From Emticicia soli (GTDB lineage Bacteria; Bacteroidota; Bacteroidia; Cytophagales; Spirosomataceae): DNA of 64,000 bases. Of this stretch, positions 1 to 8,743 are shown piece by piece. Numbering within the stretch: position 1 is the first letter of the stretch; every line of letters begins with the position of its first letter. The position numbers and the translations under genes are program-made. Under the pieces are notes generated by a model that searched no databases, was not told where the DNA came from, and worked only from the letters and a program-made list of their open reading frames with translations. The stretch is from assembly GCF_037860775.1 (NCBI RefSeq), contig NZ_JBBEWC010000015.1, positions 60,547 to 124,546 of the forward strand, written 5' to 3'.

Positions 1-837
1 GTAAAGAAAATCAATTCGCACATTACTAAAAAAGTAGCCGATAAGCTACAAGAGTTGTTCCGCCAAGACCGCAAAGGATTTGAGGAGAAGTGGGAAAGTG
101 TAGGTATATTTGCCAAATATGGTATCATTTCAGACGATAAATTCTATGACAGAGCCAAAGAATTTACTTTGTTGAAAAACGTAGATAATGAATACTTTAC
201 AATTGATGAGTATCGTGAGAAAGTACAGGTAAACCAAAGCGATAAAGATAGCAAAGCGGTATTTTTATATGCCAACGATGCCAATCAACAAGATGCCTTT
301 ATTGCTTCGGCAAAGAAACGTGGATATGATGTATTAATCATGGACTCGCCGCTTGATGCGCACTTTATTAATGCCTTAGAATCTAAGCTTGAAAATGTAA
401 CTTTCAAAAGAGTTGACTCTGACAGTATTGACAAGTTGATTGATAAAGGCTTGGCGATGGAAAGCGTACTAAGCGACGATGAGAAAAAGCAAGTAGAAGA
501 ATTATTTAAAGCAGTAGCCGGAAACAATACTATTCAGTTAGAAGCACTTCCGACTGACGAGTTACCTGTTACTATCGTTCAGCCTGAGTTTATGCGTCGT
601 TGGAAAGATATGTCACGTGTAAGCGGTCAAAACGATATGTTTGGCATGATGCCAATGGGCAATAACGTAGTTATTAATACGAATCATGCCTTGGTTGATA
701 AACTTATCAAAACTACCGATGCCGAAGCGCAACAACAATTGGCTAAACAACTGTATGATTTGGCATTATTGGCACAAGGTATGTTATCAGGCGGAGACCT
801 AACCCGTTTTGTAGAAAGAACGGTAGCGGCGCTTTAA
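1..837 (+). CDS. htpG: Chaperone protein HtpG (Hsp90 family), C-terminal part
   Basis: The reading frame is open from the first base, so the gene is cut by the left edge and only about 278 C-terminal residues are present. They correspond to the end of the middle domain and the dimerisation domain of bacterial Hsp90: early motifs such as FEEKWESVGIFAKYG and EYF, then a C-terminal helical region ending in SGGDLTRFVERTVAAL. HtpG is a cytosolic ATP-dependent dimeric chaperone; its ATP-binding N-terminal domain lies outside the window. A methionine-less TTG at base 55 is only an internal codon, not a start. A strong terminator follows at 856-888. Confidence 0.95.
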   Translation, partial: VKKINSHITKKVADKLQELFRQDRKGFEEKWESVGIFAKYGIISDDKFYDRAKEFTLLKNVDNEYFTIDEYREKVQVNQSDKDSKAVFLYANDANQQDAFIASAKKRGYDVLIMDSPLDAHFINALESKLENVTFKRVDSDSIDKLIDKGLAMESVLSDDEKKQVEELFKAVAGNNTIQLEALPTDELPVTIVQPEFMRRWKDMSRVSGQNDMFGMMPMGNNVVINTNHALVDKLIKTTDAEAQQQLAKQLYDLALLAQGMLSGGDLTRFVERTVAAL

Positions 838-855
838 TTGATAGCAATGTATATG

Positions 856-888
856 AAAAAATCCTCGCATCGAATGTGAGGATTTTTT
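856..888. terminator. Rho-independent terminator between htpG and bshA
   Basis: A-run, stem TCCTCGCAT pairing with ATGTGAGGA (one G-T wobble), 3-base loop, and T-run. It sits between the convergent htpG and bshA genes and is symmetric enough to serve both. Confidence 0.85.
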
Positions 889-907
889 CGTTTTATAGCA
901 GGCTATT

Positions 908-2044
908 CTATTGAACAACCTCTTGCTCTTTCAATATGCGTTCATAATACGCTTCGTACTTAGGTACTATGTTCGAAATATCAAATTCTTGCGCATGCGC
1001 CAAAGCATTGGCTTTAAATCTCGGCAGGTTTTCGTCTTGCAAAATATATTCTGCGTTTTTCACCATATCTTCAATATCACCTACATTGCTCAGGAAGCCC
1101 GTTACACCGTGTACATTCAGTTCAGGCAAGCCACCTGTGTTAGTCGAAATAACCGGAACTTCGCAGGCCATTGCTTCTAAAGCTGCCAAACCAAAACTTT
1201 CTTTTTCTGATGGCATTAAAAACAAATCAGCTACTGATAGCACTTCTTCTATGGCATCTAGTTTCCCTACAAAGCGCACATCTTCGCCCAAACCTAAATC
1301 ACGACTCAATTGCTCCATAGCTGCACGCTCAGGGCCATCGCCTACCAGCAATAGTTTGCTTGGTATAATTGTTTTTAGTTTAGCAAAAACCTTGATAATA
1401 TCATCGATACGCTTTACCCGACGGAAATTTGATGTATGCACCAAAAGTTTTTCGTCGTTCGGGCATATAATTCGCTTAAAGTGTTCTTTCTTCTGTCTTT
1501 TGAAACGCTCCAAATCAACAAAATTAGGTATTACTTCTATTTCTTTTCTTACCTTGAATGTATTATACGTTTCTTTCTGCAAATCGGCCGATACAGTTGT
1601 TACGCCGTCAGACTCGTTAATGCTAAAAGTAACCACAGGTGCAAGTGTAGAATCTTTCCCTACAATAGTAATATCGGTACCGTGTAGAGTCGTAATTACA
1701 GGAATGTTTATTCCGTGGCAACGTAATATCTGCTTTGCCAGATAGGCCGAAGTAGCATGTGGAATAGCATAATGCACATGCAGAATATCTAGTTCTTCGT
1801 ATTTTACAACATCAACCATTTTGCCAGCCAAAGCCGACTCATAGGGCGGATACTGGAATAACGGATAACTAGCTATGTTTACTTCGTGGTAAAAAATGTT
1901 TTCATTAAAAAAGTCTAATCTTGCTGGCTGCGTATAAGTGATAAAGTGTACTTCATGGCCATTTTTGGCGAGTGCCTTGCCCAATTCAGTAGCAACGACC
2001 CCACTCCCCCCGAAGGTAGGATAACAAACAATTCCGATTTTCAT
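908..2044 (-). CDS. bshA: N-acetyl-alpha-D-glucosaminyl L-malate synthase BshA
   Basis: A 378-residue GT-B glycosyltransferase (GT4) that joins GlcNAc from UDP-GlcNAc to L-malate, the first step of bacillithiol synthesis in the cytosol. Visible family signatures are the N-terminal GGSGVVATELG loop (12-22), HYAIPHA (91-97), LHGTDITIVG (120-129), HTSNFRRVKR (203-212) and the EX7E-type motif ESFGLAALE (282-290) in the nucleotide-sugar domain. The length is typical of BshA. Bacillithiol is the usual low-molecular-weight thiol of Bacteroidota, which fits the host. It is transcribed alone, divergently from the UbiA-type gene. A generic GT4 enzyme is the alternative, but the malate/UDP-GlcNAc signature set is specific. 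Confidence 0.93.
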   Translation of the reverse strand: MKIGIVCYPTFGGSGVVATELGKALAKNGHEVHFITYTQPARLDFFNENIFYHEVNIASYPLFQYPPYESALAGKMVDVVKYEELDILHVHYAIPHATSAYLAKQILRCHGINIPVITTLHGTDITIVGKDSTLAPVVTFSINESDGVTTVSADLQKETYNTFKVRKEIEVIPNFVDLERFKRQKKEHFKRIICPNDEKLLVHTSNFRRVKRIDDIIKVFAKLKTIIPSKLLLVGDGPERAAMEQLSRDLGLGEDVRFVGKLDAIEEVLSVADLFLMPSEKESFGLAALEAMACEVPVISTNTGGLPELNVHGVTGFLSNVGDIEDMVKNAEYILQDENLPRFKANALAHAQEFDISNIVPKYEAYYERILKEQEVVQ

Positions 2045-2175
2045 AGATGCGGTTTAAATGCCTTTATAGTAGTACAACAATTTTTTTTCAAAAAAATCTC
2101 ATATCATCAAATTAAGTATTTGTGATTTTTAAGACGATGCTAATTCTTTCAAACAATTTTAGTATTTTTGAGAAA

Positions 2176-3042
2176 ATGAACACTACAGGATTTCTGAAAA
2201 CAATAGCCGCTTTTTTTCGACTGGTTCGTGTCAACAACCTGCTTATAATTGTATTGACCCAATACATGGCTCGCATATTTCTGGTAGGGCCAAAATCAGA
2301 ATGGAAGTCATATATACTTGATTACAAACAATTTATACTTGTATTTGCAACCGTATGTATTGCCGCCGCAGGGTATATTATCAATGATTATTTCGATATA
2401 AAAATTGATATGGTTAACAAACCCCGAGAGGTAATTATCGGCAGGCTCATTAAACGCAGGTGGGCAATTCTGAGCCATCAGGTGCTCAATTTTATTGGTA
2501 TAGCCATCGGTCTTTTTTTAGGATTAAAAGTTTTTTTAATCAACGTTTTTGCAGTTTCTGCGCTTTGGTTTTACTCCGAACGCTTTAAGAGACAGGCGTT
2601 TATCGGTAATTTTTTAATTGCCTTCCTTACAGCTTTTTCGCTCATAGTACTAGCGGTCTATTATAAGCAAAACGAAATGCTGGTAAATATCTATGCGCTC
2701 TTTGCTTTTTCTATCTCTTTAATCAGAGAAATAATCAAAGACATGGAAGATATACGGGGAGATGCCCGCTATGGCTGCCGAACATTGCCCATTATATGGG
2801 GTATCAGGCGCACCAAAATACTCTTATATATATTTATTGTTCTTTTTGTATCTACCTTGTTTTTAATGGCTTATAGCCTGCATAATCAGTACCTGATTAT
2901 GATTTTCAGTGGTTCGATAATTGTCTTTACATGGCTGATGAACAAACTTTATTGGGCCGACCGTAAAAAAGACTTTACGTTATTGAGCCGCATCTGTAAA
3001 ATTATTATGCTAGGTGGCATTGCAAGTATGATTTTTGTTTAG
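2176..3042 (+). CDS. UbiA-family prenyltransferase (geranylgeranylglycerol-phosphate geranylgeranyltransferase-like)
   Basis: An integral membrane prenyltransferase with about eight hydrophobic segments. The first Asp-rich motif NDYFDIKID (70-78) is followed by NKPREV, and a second acidic motif appears as REIIKDMEDIRGD; together these bind Mg2+ and the prenyl diphosphate. Bacteroidota members of this branch are usually annotated as geranylgeranylglycerol-phosphate geranylgeranyltransferase; the real acceptor in bacteria is uncertain (a quinone or heme precursor is possible). The frame also opens from GTG at 2122 and ATG at 2137, but 2176 gives the family-typical N terminus (MNTTGFLKTIAAFFRLVRVNN), so I chose it. 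A TATTTTTG box lies just upstream. Confidence 0.85.
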   Translation: MNTTGFLKTIAAFFRLVRVNNLLIIVLTQYMARIFLVGPKSEWKSYILDYKQFILVFATVCIAAAGYIINDYFDIKIDMVNKPREVIIGRLIKRRWAILSHQVLNFIGIAIGLFLGLKVFLINVFAVSALWFYSERFKRQAFIGNFLIAFLTAFSLIVLAVYYKQNEMLVNIYALFAFSISLIREIIKDMEDIRGDARYGCRTLPIIWGIRRTKILLYIFIVLFVSTLFLMAYSLHNQYLIMIFSGSIIVFTWLMNKLYWADRKKDFTLLSRICKIIMLGGIASMIFV

Positions 3043-3091
3043 GCAATAATAAACGTTTTTATATATCCTTGCAGGAGACAACAACCCTATT

Positions 3092-4717
3092 ATGAATAGA
3101 AATAAGAATATTGAGCGTATCAAAAACGAAGAATTTGATATTTGTATCATAGGTGGTGGTGCAAGCGGTGCAGGCTGTGCCTTAGATGCCGCTCTGCGTG
3201 GTTTGAAGGTGGCATTGATAGAAAAGAATGATTTTGCCGCCGAAACCTCCTCAAAATCTACTAAACTTATTCATGGTGGGGTCAGGTATCTCGAACAAGC
3301 ATTCAAGAATCTTGATCTCGGGCAATTGCGTCAGGTTAGACACGGGCTTGAAGAACGCCATATTGTTATTAAAAATGCGCCACATTTAGCACATCCTTTG
3401 GCACTTATCACACCTGTTTTTAGCTGGGTTGAGGGTATGTATTTTACAATAGGGCTTACTATTTATGGTTTCTTTGCAAAAAACGATACCATGCCCAAAG
3501 CACAATGGCTAAACAAAAAAGAAACTTTTGAGCATATTCCTACGCTTACACAAAAGCTACATAGTTCGGTGATGTATTACGATGGACAACTAGACGATGC
3601 TCGTTATTGCCTGGCGCTTGCACATAGTGCCGACAAGCAAGGAGTAGCCGTAGTAAACCATGCAGAAATAACAAGTTTTGAGAAAGATACCTCTGGCAAA
3701 ATCGCCTCGGCAGGTGTGAAAGATTTATTAGATAATACTACGCTCAATATAAAAGCAAAGGTTTTTATCAATTGTACAGGCCCATTTGCTGACCGTATCA
3801 GGCTATTGGCCAACCCGGCATTAGAAAAACGACTGCGCCCTAGCAAAGGTGTGCATATTATGCTCCCTGCCGATGTACTTAAAAGCAAAGACGCCATGCT
3901 GATTCCGAAAACAAAAGATGGGCGGGTTGTTTTTGTGATTCCGTTTGAAGGAGATGTGATGGTAGGCACTACCGACGATGAATACAGCGATTTAAAGAAA
4001 GAACCTGTTTTAGAAAGCCAGGAAATAGATTTTCTGCTCGATACACTCCGCCCCTATCTGGCTAAAGTACCCGACCGCTCGGCTATAAAATCAGGTTTTG
4101 GAGGCTTACGTCCGCTGATTGCCTCATCGGGTTCAAAAGCTACGAAAAAACTGGTGCGTGACCACGAGGTTGAGTATGATGAAAGTTCTAACTTATTAAG
4201 CCTCTTGGGTGGTAAATGGACAACATATAGGCTCATGGCTAAAGATGCCATTGACGATGCTTGTAAACTTTTAGAGATTGATACGCCCTGCTCTACTCAA
4301 CACCATTATCTGGTAGGTGGCGAAGGGTATGGTTTTGAAGATTGGCAAGCTATTGAGCAGGAATATAAATTAGATGCCGACATCTGCCAGCATTTATTGC
4401 ATAAATATGGCACTCAGGCCAGAGAAGTTCTAAAGCATGGTTTAACAAAAAGACTTCATCCTGATTATCCTTTTATTGAAGCCGAAGTACTTTATACAGT
4501 GAAACAAGAAATGGCTTGCACGCTCCGTGATTTTTTTGCCAGAAGAATACGCCTCGAACTGCTCGACTGGCAGGTAACTTATGATACAGTACCAAAGGTT
4601 GCCAAGCTGATGGGCGAGCAACTGCAATGGACAGAGCAACAGGAACAAAACAATATTGCGGCATATCAGGCACTTCTGACTAACTTTATGCAAAGTGCTG
4701 GTGTTAGGCCGCAATAG
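3092..4717 (+). CDS. glpD: Aerobic glycerol-3-phosphate dehydrogenase (FAD)
   Basis: A 541-residue flavoprotein that oxidises sn-glycerol 3-phosphate to dihydroxyacetone phosphate and passes electrons to quinone at the inner membrane. The FAD-binding dinucleotide fold is clear at residues 17-30 (IIGGGASGAG), followed by the characteristic SSKSTKLIHGGVRYLEQA. The later segments FGGLRPL and LLGGKWTTYR belong to the DAO fold, and the C terminus carries the helical GlpD extension. It starts 49 bases after the prenyltransferase and is followed 29 bases later by a glycosyltransferase, so the three may be co-transcribed. No glpF/glpK neighbour is present. Confidence 0.93.
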   Translation: MNRNKNIERIKNEEFDICIIGGGASGAGCALDAALRGLKVALIEKNDFAAETSSKSTKLIHGGVRYLEQAFKNLDLGQLRQVRHGLEERHIVIKNAPHLAHPLALITPVFSWVEGMYFTIGLTIYGFFAKNDTMPKAQWLNKKETFEHIPTLTQKLHSSVMYYDGQLDDARYCLALAHSADKQGVAVVNHAEITSFEKDTSGKIASAGVKDLLDNTTLNIKAKVFINCTGPFADRIRLLANPALEKRLRPSKGVHIMLPADVLKSKDAMLIPKTKDGRVVFVIPFEGDVMVGTTDDEYSDLKKEPVLESQEIDFLLDTLRPYLAKVPDRSAIKSGFGGLRPLIASSGSKATKKLVRDHEVEYDESSNLLSLLGGKWTTYRLMAKDAIDDACKLLEIDTPCSTQHHYLVGGEGYGFEDWQAIEQEYKLDADICQHLLHKYGTQAREVLKHGLTKRLHPDYPFIEAEVLYTVKQEMACTLRDFFARRIRLELLDWQVTYDTVPKVAKLMGEQLQWTEQQEQNNIAAYQALLTNFMQSAGVRPQ

Positions 4718-4746
4718 TTAAGATATGCATAAACCTCTATAAACTA

Positions 4747-5448
4747 ATGACTAAAAAATTACTTGTAGTTGTGCCCTGCTATAATGAAGAGGCTTCTATT
4801 GCTAAACTACTGACAGAGCTATTGAATCTAAAATTACCTTACGATCTCAATATAGCCGTTGTAAATGATTGCTCCACAGATAATACATTGTCAGTTGTGA
4901 AACAATTTAATGTCATTGTATTGAATTTACCTGTCAATCTGGGTATTGGCGGAGCCGTACAAACCGGTTATACATATGCCTACAAAAACAACTACGATTT
5001 AGCGGTACAAATGGATGGCGACGGCCAGCACCCACCTACCGAACTCATTAAGTTACTGACACAACAAGAAAAAACTCAGGCTAATATAGTTATAGGCTCT
5101 CGTTTCATTTTAAAAGAGGGCTTTCAATCGTCTCTGCTACGCCGCAGCGGTATCGCTTATTTTTATAGGCTAAATCAACTATTTACAGGTAAGCGCATCC
5201 TGGATATTACCTCCGGTTTTCGTTTATTCGATAAGAAAGCCATCAGTATAGCCGCTAACCACTACCCTGATGAGTATCCCGAACCTGAATCGTTGGTTAC
5301 ATTTGCTAAAGCTGGTCTCCAAATCGAAGAAACACCCGTAGTGATGAAAAGCCGCCAGGGTGGACAGTCTTCTATCCGCTCACTTTCTACTATCTACTAT
5401 ATGGTAAAAGTAAGTATTGCTATGTTTTTTGCTTATATCCGCAAATAA
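4747..5448 (+). CDS. Glycosyltransferase family 2 (DPM1/polyprenyl-phosphate type)
   Basis: A 233-residue GT-A fold enzyme with VVPCYNEE (8-14), the nucleotide-binding NDCSTDNT (40-47), and the metal-binding DGDGQHPP (90-97). A late RQGGQSS motif resembles the QxxRW-equivalent region of dolichol-phosphate mannose synthase-like enzymes. Only one weak hydrophobic stretch at the C terminus is visible, so it is probably peripheral to the membrane. It likely transfers a sugar to polyprenyl phosphate for cell-envelope glycan or protein glycosylation. This fits its position opposite a methyltransferase and a TMTC-like membrane protein, which may use lipid-linked sugars (inference). Confidence 0.85.
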   Translation: MTKKLLVVVPCYNEEASIAKLLTELLNLKLPYDLNIAVVNDCSTDNTLSVVKQFNVIVLNLPVNLGIGGAVQTGYTYAYKNNYDLAVQMDGDGQHPPTELIKLLTQQEKTQANIVIGSRFILKEGFQSSLLRRSGIAYFYRLNQLFTGKRILDITSGFRLFDKKAISIAANHYPDEYPEPESLVTFAKAGLQIEETPVVMKSRQGGQSSIRSLSTIYYMVKVSIAMFFAYIRK

Positions 5449-5451
5449 GAC

Positions 5452-6318
5452 TTATTGCCGGAAAAAGAATACCCTTATATCAGCACTCGAATTTTTAATA
5501 ACTGGCTTAAGTACTGTTAAAAAGCTACTGAGTGTATAAGCCTTTGCTTTACTAATTTTGCTATCAGCCATAATTCGCTCTTTAATGCTCGAAAAATCGA
5601 GAGTTTCAAGCCTGAAATTCTCCCGCAATTTAAAACCATAATTACTCAGGTAAGTAGGCAGGTTTTTAGGATTGAAATAATTTATATGCGGGCTATGAAA
5701 GTTAAACTGCCAGAGTCTGTCTAAAAACGATTTAATTTTAAGATAATAAAGCGCCGTAGCTGCACGATAGAAGAATCCGTTGCTCATAGGTATATTTATT
5801 ATCAGCAAACCATCTTTTTTGAGGTCTTTTTTAATACTAAGCAACAAGCTGTTGAGGTCAGGGATATGCTCAAAAACATCGTTAAAGATAATAAAATCAT
5901 ATCCCTCGGCTAAGTCGGTAGCAGGGTTAGGATAAAAACCCATTGTTACGTTCAGCTTATTCTGCTTATAATATTCTTCAAAAGTACGTTCCGGTTCTAT
6001 GCCTTTGCAATCAATACTATTATCACGGCATACCTCCAACCACCAACCATTGCCGCAGCCTATTTCAAGTCCTTTAATGGTTTGTTTGCCTTTAAAGTAT
6101 TTTTCTTTAAGAGCCTTTATTATCAGTCCGAAATTATGCAACCTAAGTTTTTTTAAGCCTATCTCACGGCTATCTTCTTCTAAACTAGACTGAAACGTTA
6201 AATCAAAATCGGCATCAGATGAATATAGATTGCATGAAGCACACTGATACACTTTATGTTTCAGCTCAAATTTTAAATTCTGTATATTGCCACAAACAAT
6301 ACATTTTGGGTTATCCAT
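5452..6318 (-). CDS. Class I SAM-dependent methyltransferase with N-terminal zinc ribbon
   Basis: A 288-residue protein. An N-terminal C6-x2-C9 and C26-x2-C29 pair forms a probable zinc ribbon. SAM-binding motif I is LEIGCGNG (84-91), and FNDVFEHIPDLNS marks motif IV of the Methyltransf_23/11 type. The architecture resembles sugar or small-molecule C-methyltransferases found in surface polysaccharide loci. It converges tail-to-tail with the glycosyltransferase (3-base gap) and lies 9 bases downstream of the TMTC-like gene on the same strand, so it is probably co-transcribed with that gene. The substrate is unknown. Confidence 0.82.
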   Translation of the reverse strand: MDNPKCIVCGNIQNLKFELKHKVYQCASCNLYSSDADFDLTFQSSLEEDSREIGLKKLRLHNFGLIIKALKEKYFKGKQTIKGLEIGCGNGWWLEVCRDNSIDCKGIEPERTFEEYYKQNKLNVTMGFYPNPATDLAEGYDFIIFNDVFEHIPDLNSLLLSIKKDLKKDGLLIINIPMSNGFFYRAATALYYLKIKSFLDRLWQFNFHSPHINYFNPKNLPTYLSNYGFKLRENFRLETLDFSSIKERIMADSKISKAKAYTLSSFLTVLKPVIKNSSADIRVFFFRQ

Positions 6319-6327
6319 ATCTAAGAA

Positions 6328-8661
6328 TTATTTATTTTTTCCTTTATAGGCTGCCGCCAGATTACCTCTTAAAAGTGCATTAGTAGGGTTAATCTTCAAG
6401 CCTTTCTCTCCTGCTACAATAGCCTTGTCCCACTCTTGTAACTGATTATAGGCCGCACATATATTATTATAGGCCAAATCATAATCAGGTTTCAACTTTA
6501 AAGCTTTTCTGCAAGCATCTATACATTCTTTAAATTTCTGCTGGTTAAAATAAGTAAGGCTCAAAGTAAGATATGCCTCGGCAGAAAGTTGCTCTTGTAC
6601 TCCTGATGCTATTTTGCCGTCTGACATACCACTACTTCCTTCTGCTAAAATCAGGTTGTTTTTGGCTAATTGAAAATCAGGCTTTAAAGCCAGCGCTTTT
6701 TTGAGATACGGAATCGCCTTATCATATTGCTTGAGTTCATTATATGCCGAACCTATATTATTATATGCCTGTGCATAATCTGGTTCTAGCTTAATAGCTT
6801 CTAGTGCAATATCAATACTTTGCTGATATTGTTTCATCTGATAATAAGAAAAACTCAAACCGAGGTATTTTTCAGCACTTGGGTTTTGCTTTATCTGCTC
6901 CAACTCAATGCTCAGGCTATTTTGTTTTTTCTGAGCCGATTCTCTGTATTTTTGTGCTTCGGCGTTGTCTGGTGCCAACTGTAAAGTACTTTCGGCCAAT
7001 TGTTCCAACTTATCGTATTCTTGCCTGCTGTCATATATCTTCATCAAAAGTTCTCTCGATGCTAAATAAGCGGGCGAAATCTCTAAGGCTCGTAATAAAA
7101 GCGGAATGGCTTCATCGAATCGATAATACTTAGCTAAAAACCTACTATAGAAATAATAAGAATCGGCATTTGTACTATTATAAGCCATAGCATTTTTAAA
7201 ATAGATTTCGGCAGTAGCTTTATCTCCTTGCGCATCTTTCAATACCCCCAGATTAATATGAAGCGTAGAGTAGCTTGGCAAGCCTACCAATGCAGCAGTA
7301 AAATACCTGTCGGCAGTGGCGTATTCTCCTTTAGCCATCTGTGACAAGCCGTAATTCATCAATCCCCGGTAGTTCTTAGGGCTTTTTACGGTTACATCAT
7401 ACCACAGGCTTTCTTCGGTTTTCCATACTTTATTACGCTGGTAAGTTCCGATTCCGTATACTACCAGAATAACTGCAACTACTGATAAAATTACCATTGA
7501 GTTTTTCTCGTAGAAAGTCGCATTTTTCATTAAAATCAAAGCAACACTCCACACTACCGACATAATAAGCCCCACGAAAGGGAAAAACATACGGTGGTCG
7601 TTCATTACTTCTCCTAACGGAATGATACTTGAAGAAGGAACTAAAGCTAAGAAGAACCAAACAATACCAAAGCTGATTGGCCGGGTAGAAGGTTTTCTTG
7701 AAAAAACAAAAGCCAATACCAGCATTACCAGAATAAAAAACATACCAATCACAAATCTGATGTCCCAGATATTGGCCAGCAATTGCCAGTCGGTATCGGC
7801 GCTCAGGTGTATAGGCAGAAATAATGTACCAAAATAATAGGTAATCACAAACGGCTGGGTAATAAGATACAACCAAGGCGAATTGCCACCGGCCTCCCAT
7901 GTTTTAGGGGTAAACTTATCGACCCACAAATACAACAAGGCACACACTACCAAAGCAGGTAATACTTTCAGAACAATATTTAGTGTTTGTTTAAATTGGC
8001 TTTTCTTGAAAAAATCAGCAATACTCATATTTTTCTCGAAGAAAGCAATGTAGAAAAACAAAATAGGTGCAAACATTACCGAGGTAGGCTTTGCCAGTGT
8101 CCCTAAAACAATTGGCAAAAGGTACAGAAAAGTTTTACGGCAAAACGACGAATAGGCATATAACACAAAAGCCAGTATCACAAAAAAAGTAGACTGCGTA
8201 TCGGAGCGTGCTATTATATAGTTTACTGTTTCGGCCATAGCTGGGTGCACTAAATACCATGCAACAGCAATAAGCGCTATGTAATAATTCCAGGTATGCT
8301 TATAGGCTATATCAAAAATCTTTCGGAAAAAGAATAGCATCAATACCCCTTGCAGCAGATAAAAAATAAAGGTAAGCAAGTGAAAATAAAACAGATTGTA
8401 ACCATTACCTAACCAATAATCAATAGCGAGCGAAGTTGTAACTACGGGACGATAAGCCTGATTGGCAGGAAGCGTGCTGAAAGTTGTAGCATCTTTGAAA
8501 AACATAGGTATGTTTTTCAGGCTTCGGATGTAAAGGTTGGTTTCAATCGTATGCGAATCATCAAAATGAAACGCATTATAAAAATGGTTACTGTAAACAA
8601 TGCAGGTAGCAACAATAACTAAAACAAAATAAAGCTTAGGCAAATCTAGAGATTTTTTCAT
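6328..8661 (-). CDS. TMTC-like polytopic membrane protein with C-terminal tetratricopeptide repeats
   Basis: A protein of 777 residues. The N-terminal half (about 1-420) contains roughly ten hydrophobic helices with an acidic FDDSHTI motif in the first external loop, typical of GT-C glycosyltransferases. The second half is at least nine TPR units (for example AQAYNNIGSAYNELKQYDKA and the later LAYNNICAAYNQL). This is the layout of TMTC-type protein O-mannosyltransferases (DUF1736). It probably transfers a sugar from a lipid carrier to protein, with the TPRs holding the target; the activity is inferred only. The frame extends two codons to TTG at 8667, but ATG 8661 is the better start. Neighbouring GT2 and methyltransferase genes support a glycan role. 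Confidence 0.8.
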   Translation of the reverse strand: MKKSLDLPKLYFVLVIVATCIVYSNHFYNAFHFDDSHTIETNLYIRSLKNIPMFFKDATTFSTLPANQAYRPVVTTSLAIDYWLGNGYNLFYFHLLTFIFYLLQGVLMLFFFRKIFDIAYKHTWNYYIALIAVAWYLVHPAMAETVNYIIARSDTQSTFFVILAFVLYAYSSFCRKTFLYLLPIVLGTLAKPTSVMFAPILFFYIAFFEKNMSIADFFKKSQFKQTLNIVLKVLPALVVCALLYLWVDKFTPKTWEAGGNSPWLYLITQPFVITYYFGTLFLPIHLSADTDWQLLANIWDIRFVIGMFFILVMLVLAFVFSRKPSTRPISFGIVWFFLALVPSSSIIPLGEVMNDHRMFFPFVGLIMSVVWSVALILMKNATFYEKNSMVILSVVAVILVVYGIGTYQRNKVWKTEESLWYDVTVKSPKNYRGLMNYGLSQMAKGEYATADRYFTAALVGLPSYSTLHINLGVLKDAQGDKATAEIYFKNAMAYNSTNADSYYFYSRFLAKYYRFDEAIPLLLRALEISPAYLASRELLMKIYDSRQEYDKLEQLAESTLQLAPDNAEAQKYRESAQKKQNSLSIELEQIKQNPSAEKYLGLSFSYYQMKQYQQSIDIALEAIKLEPDYAQAYNNIGSAYNELKQYDKAIPYLKKALALKPDFQLAKNNLILAEGSSGMSDGKIASGVQEQLSAEAYLTLSLTYFNQQKFKECIDACRKALKLKPDYDLAYNNICAAYNQLQEWDKAIVAGEKGLKINPTNALLRGNLAAAYKGKNK

Positions 8662-8700
8662 CAGCAAGAAGAGTTTTCATTTAGGCTGTGTTAACAGAAA

Positions 8701-8736
8701 AAATACCAGAGAAGCGTTCGTACTTCTCTGGTATTT
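8701..8736. terminator. Hairpin terminator between the TMTC-like gene and prolyl oligopeptidase
   Basis: Perfect 14-base stem AAATACCAGAGAAG with CTTCTCTGGTATTT and an 8-base loop. It ends the minus-strand peptidase transcript just upstream of the next gene. Confidence 0.8.
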
Positions 8737-8743
8737 ATAGAAT

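Noticed and set aside
969..1745. 258-codon open frame on the plus strand opposite bshA
   Set aside because: It lies fully antisense to a well-conserved glycosyltransferase; its translation is Ser-rich without any domain or promoter.
3073..3079. AGGAGAC before glpD as a Shine-Dalgarno sequence
   Set aside because: It lies about 13 bases or more from the ATG, beyond the usual spacing, and other genes in the window have no such element.
7433..7900. 155-codon open frame on the minus strand inside the TMTC-like gene
   Set aside because: It is the same strand in another frame within a conserved membrane protein gene; composition is random-looking.
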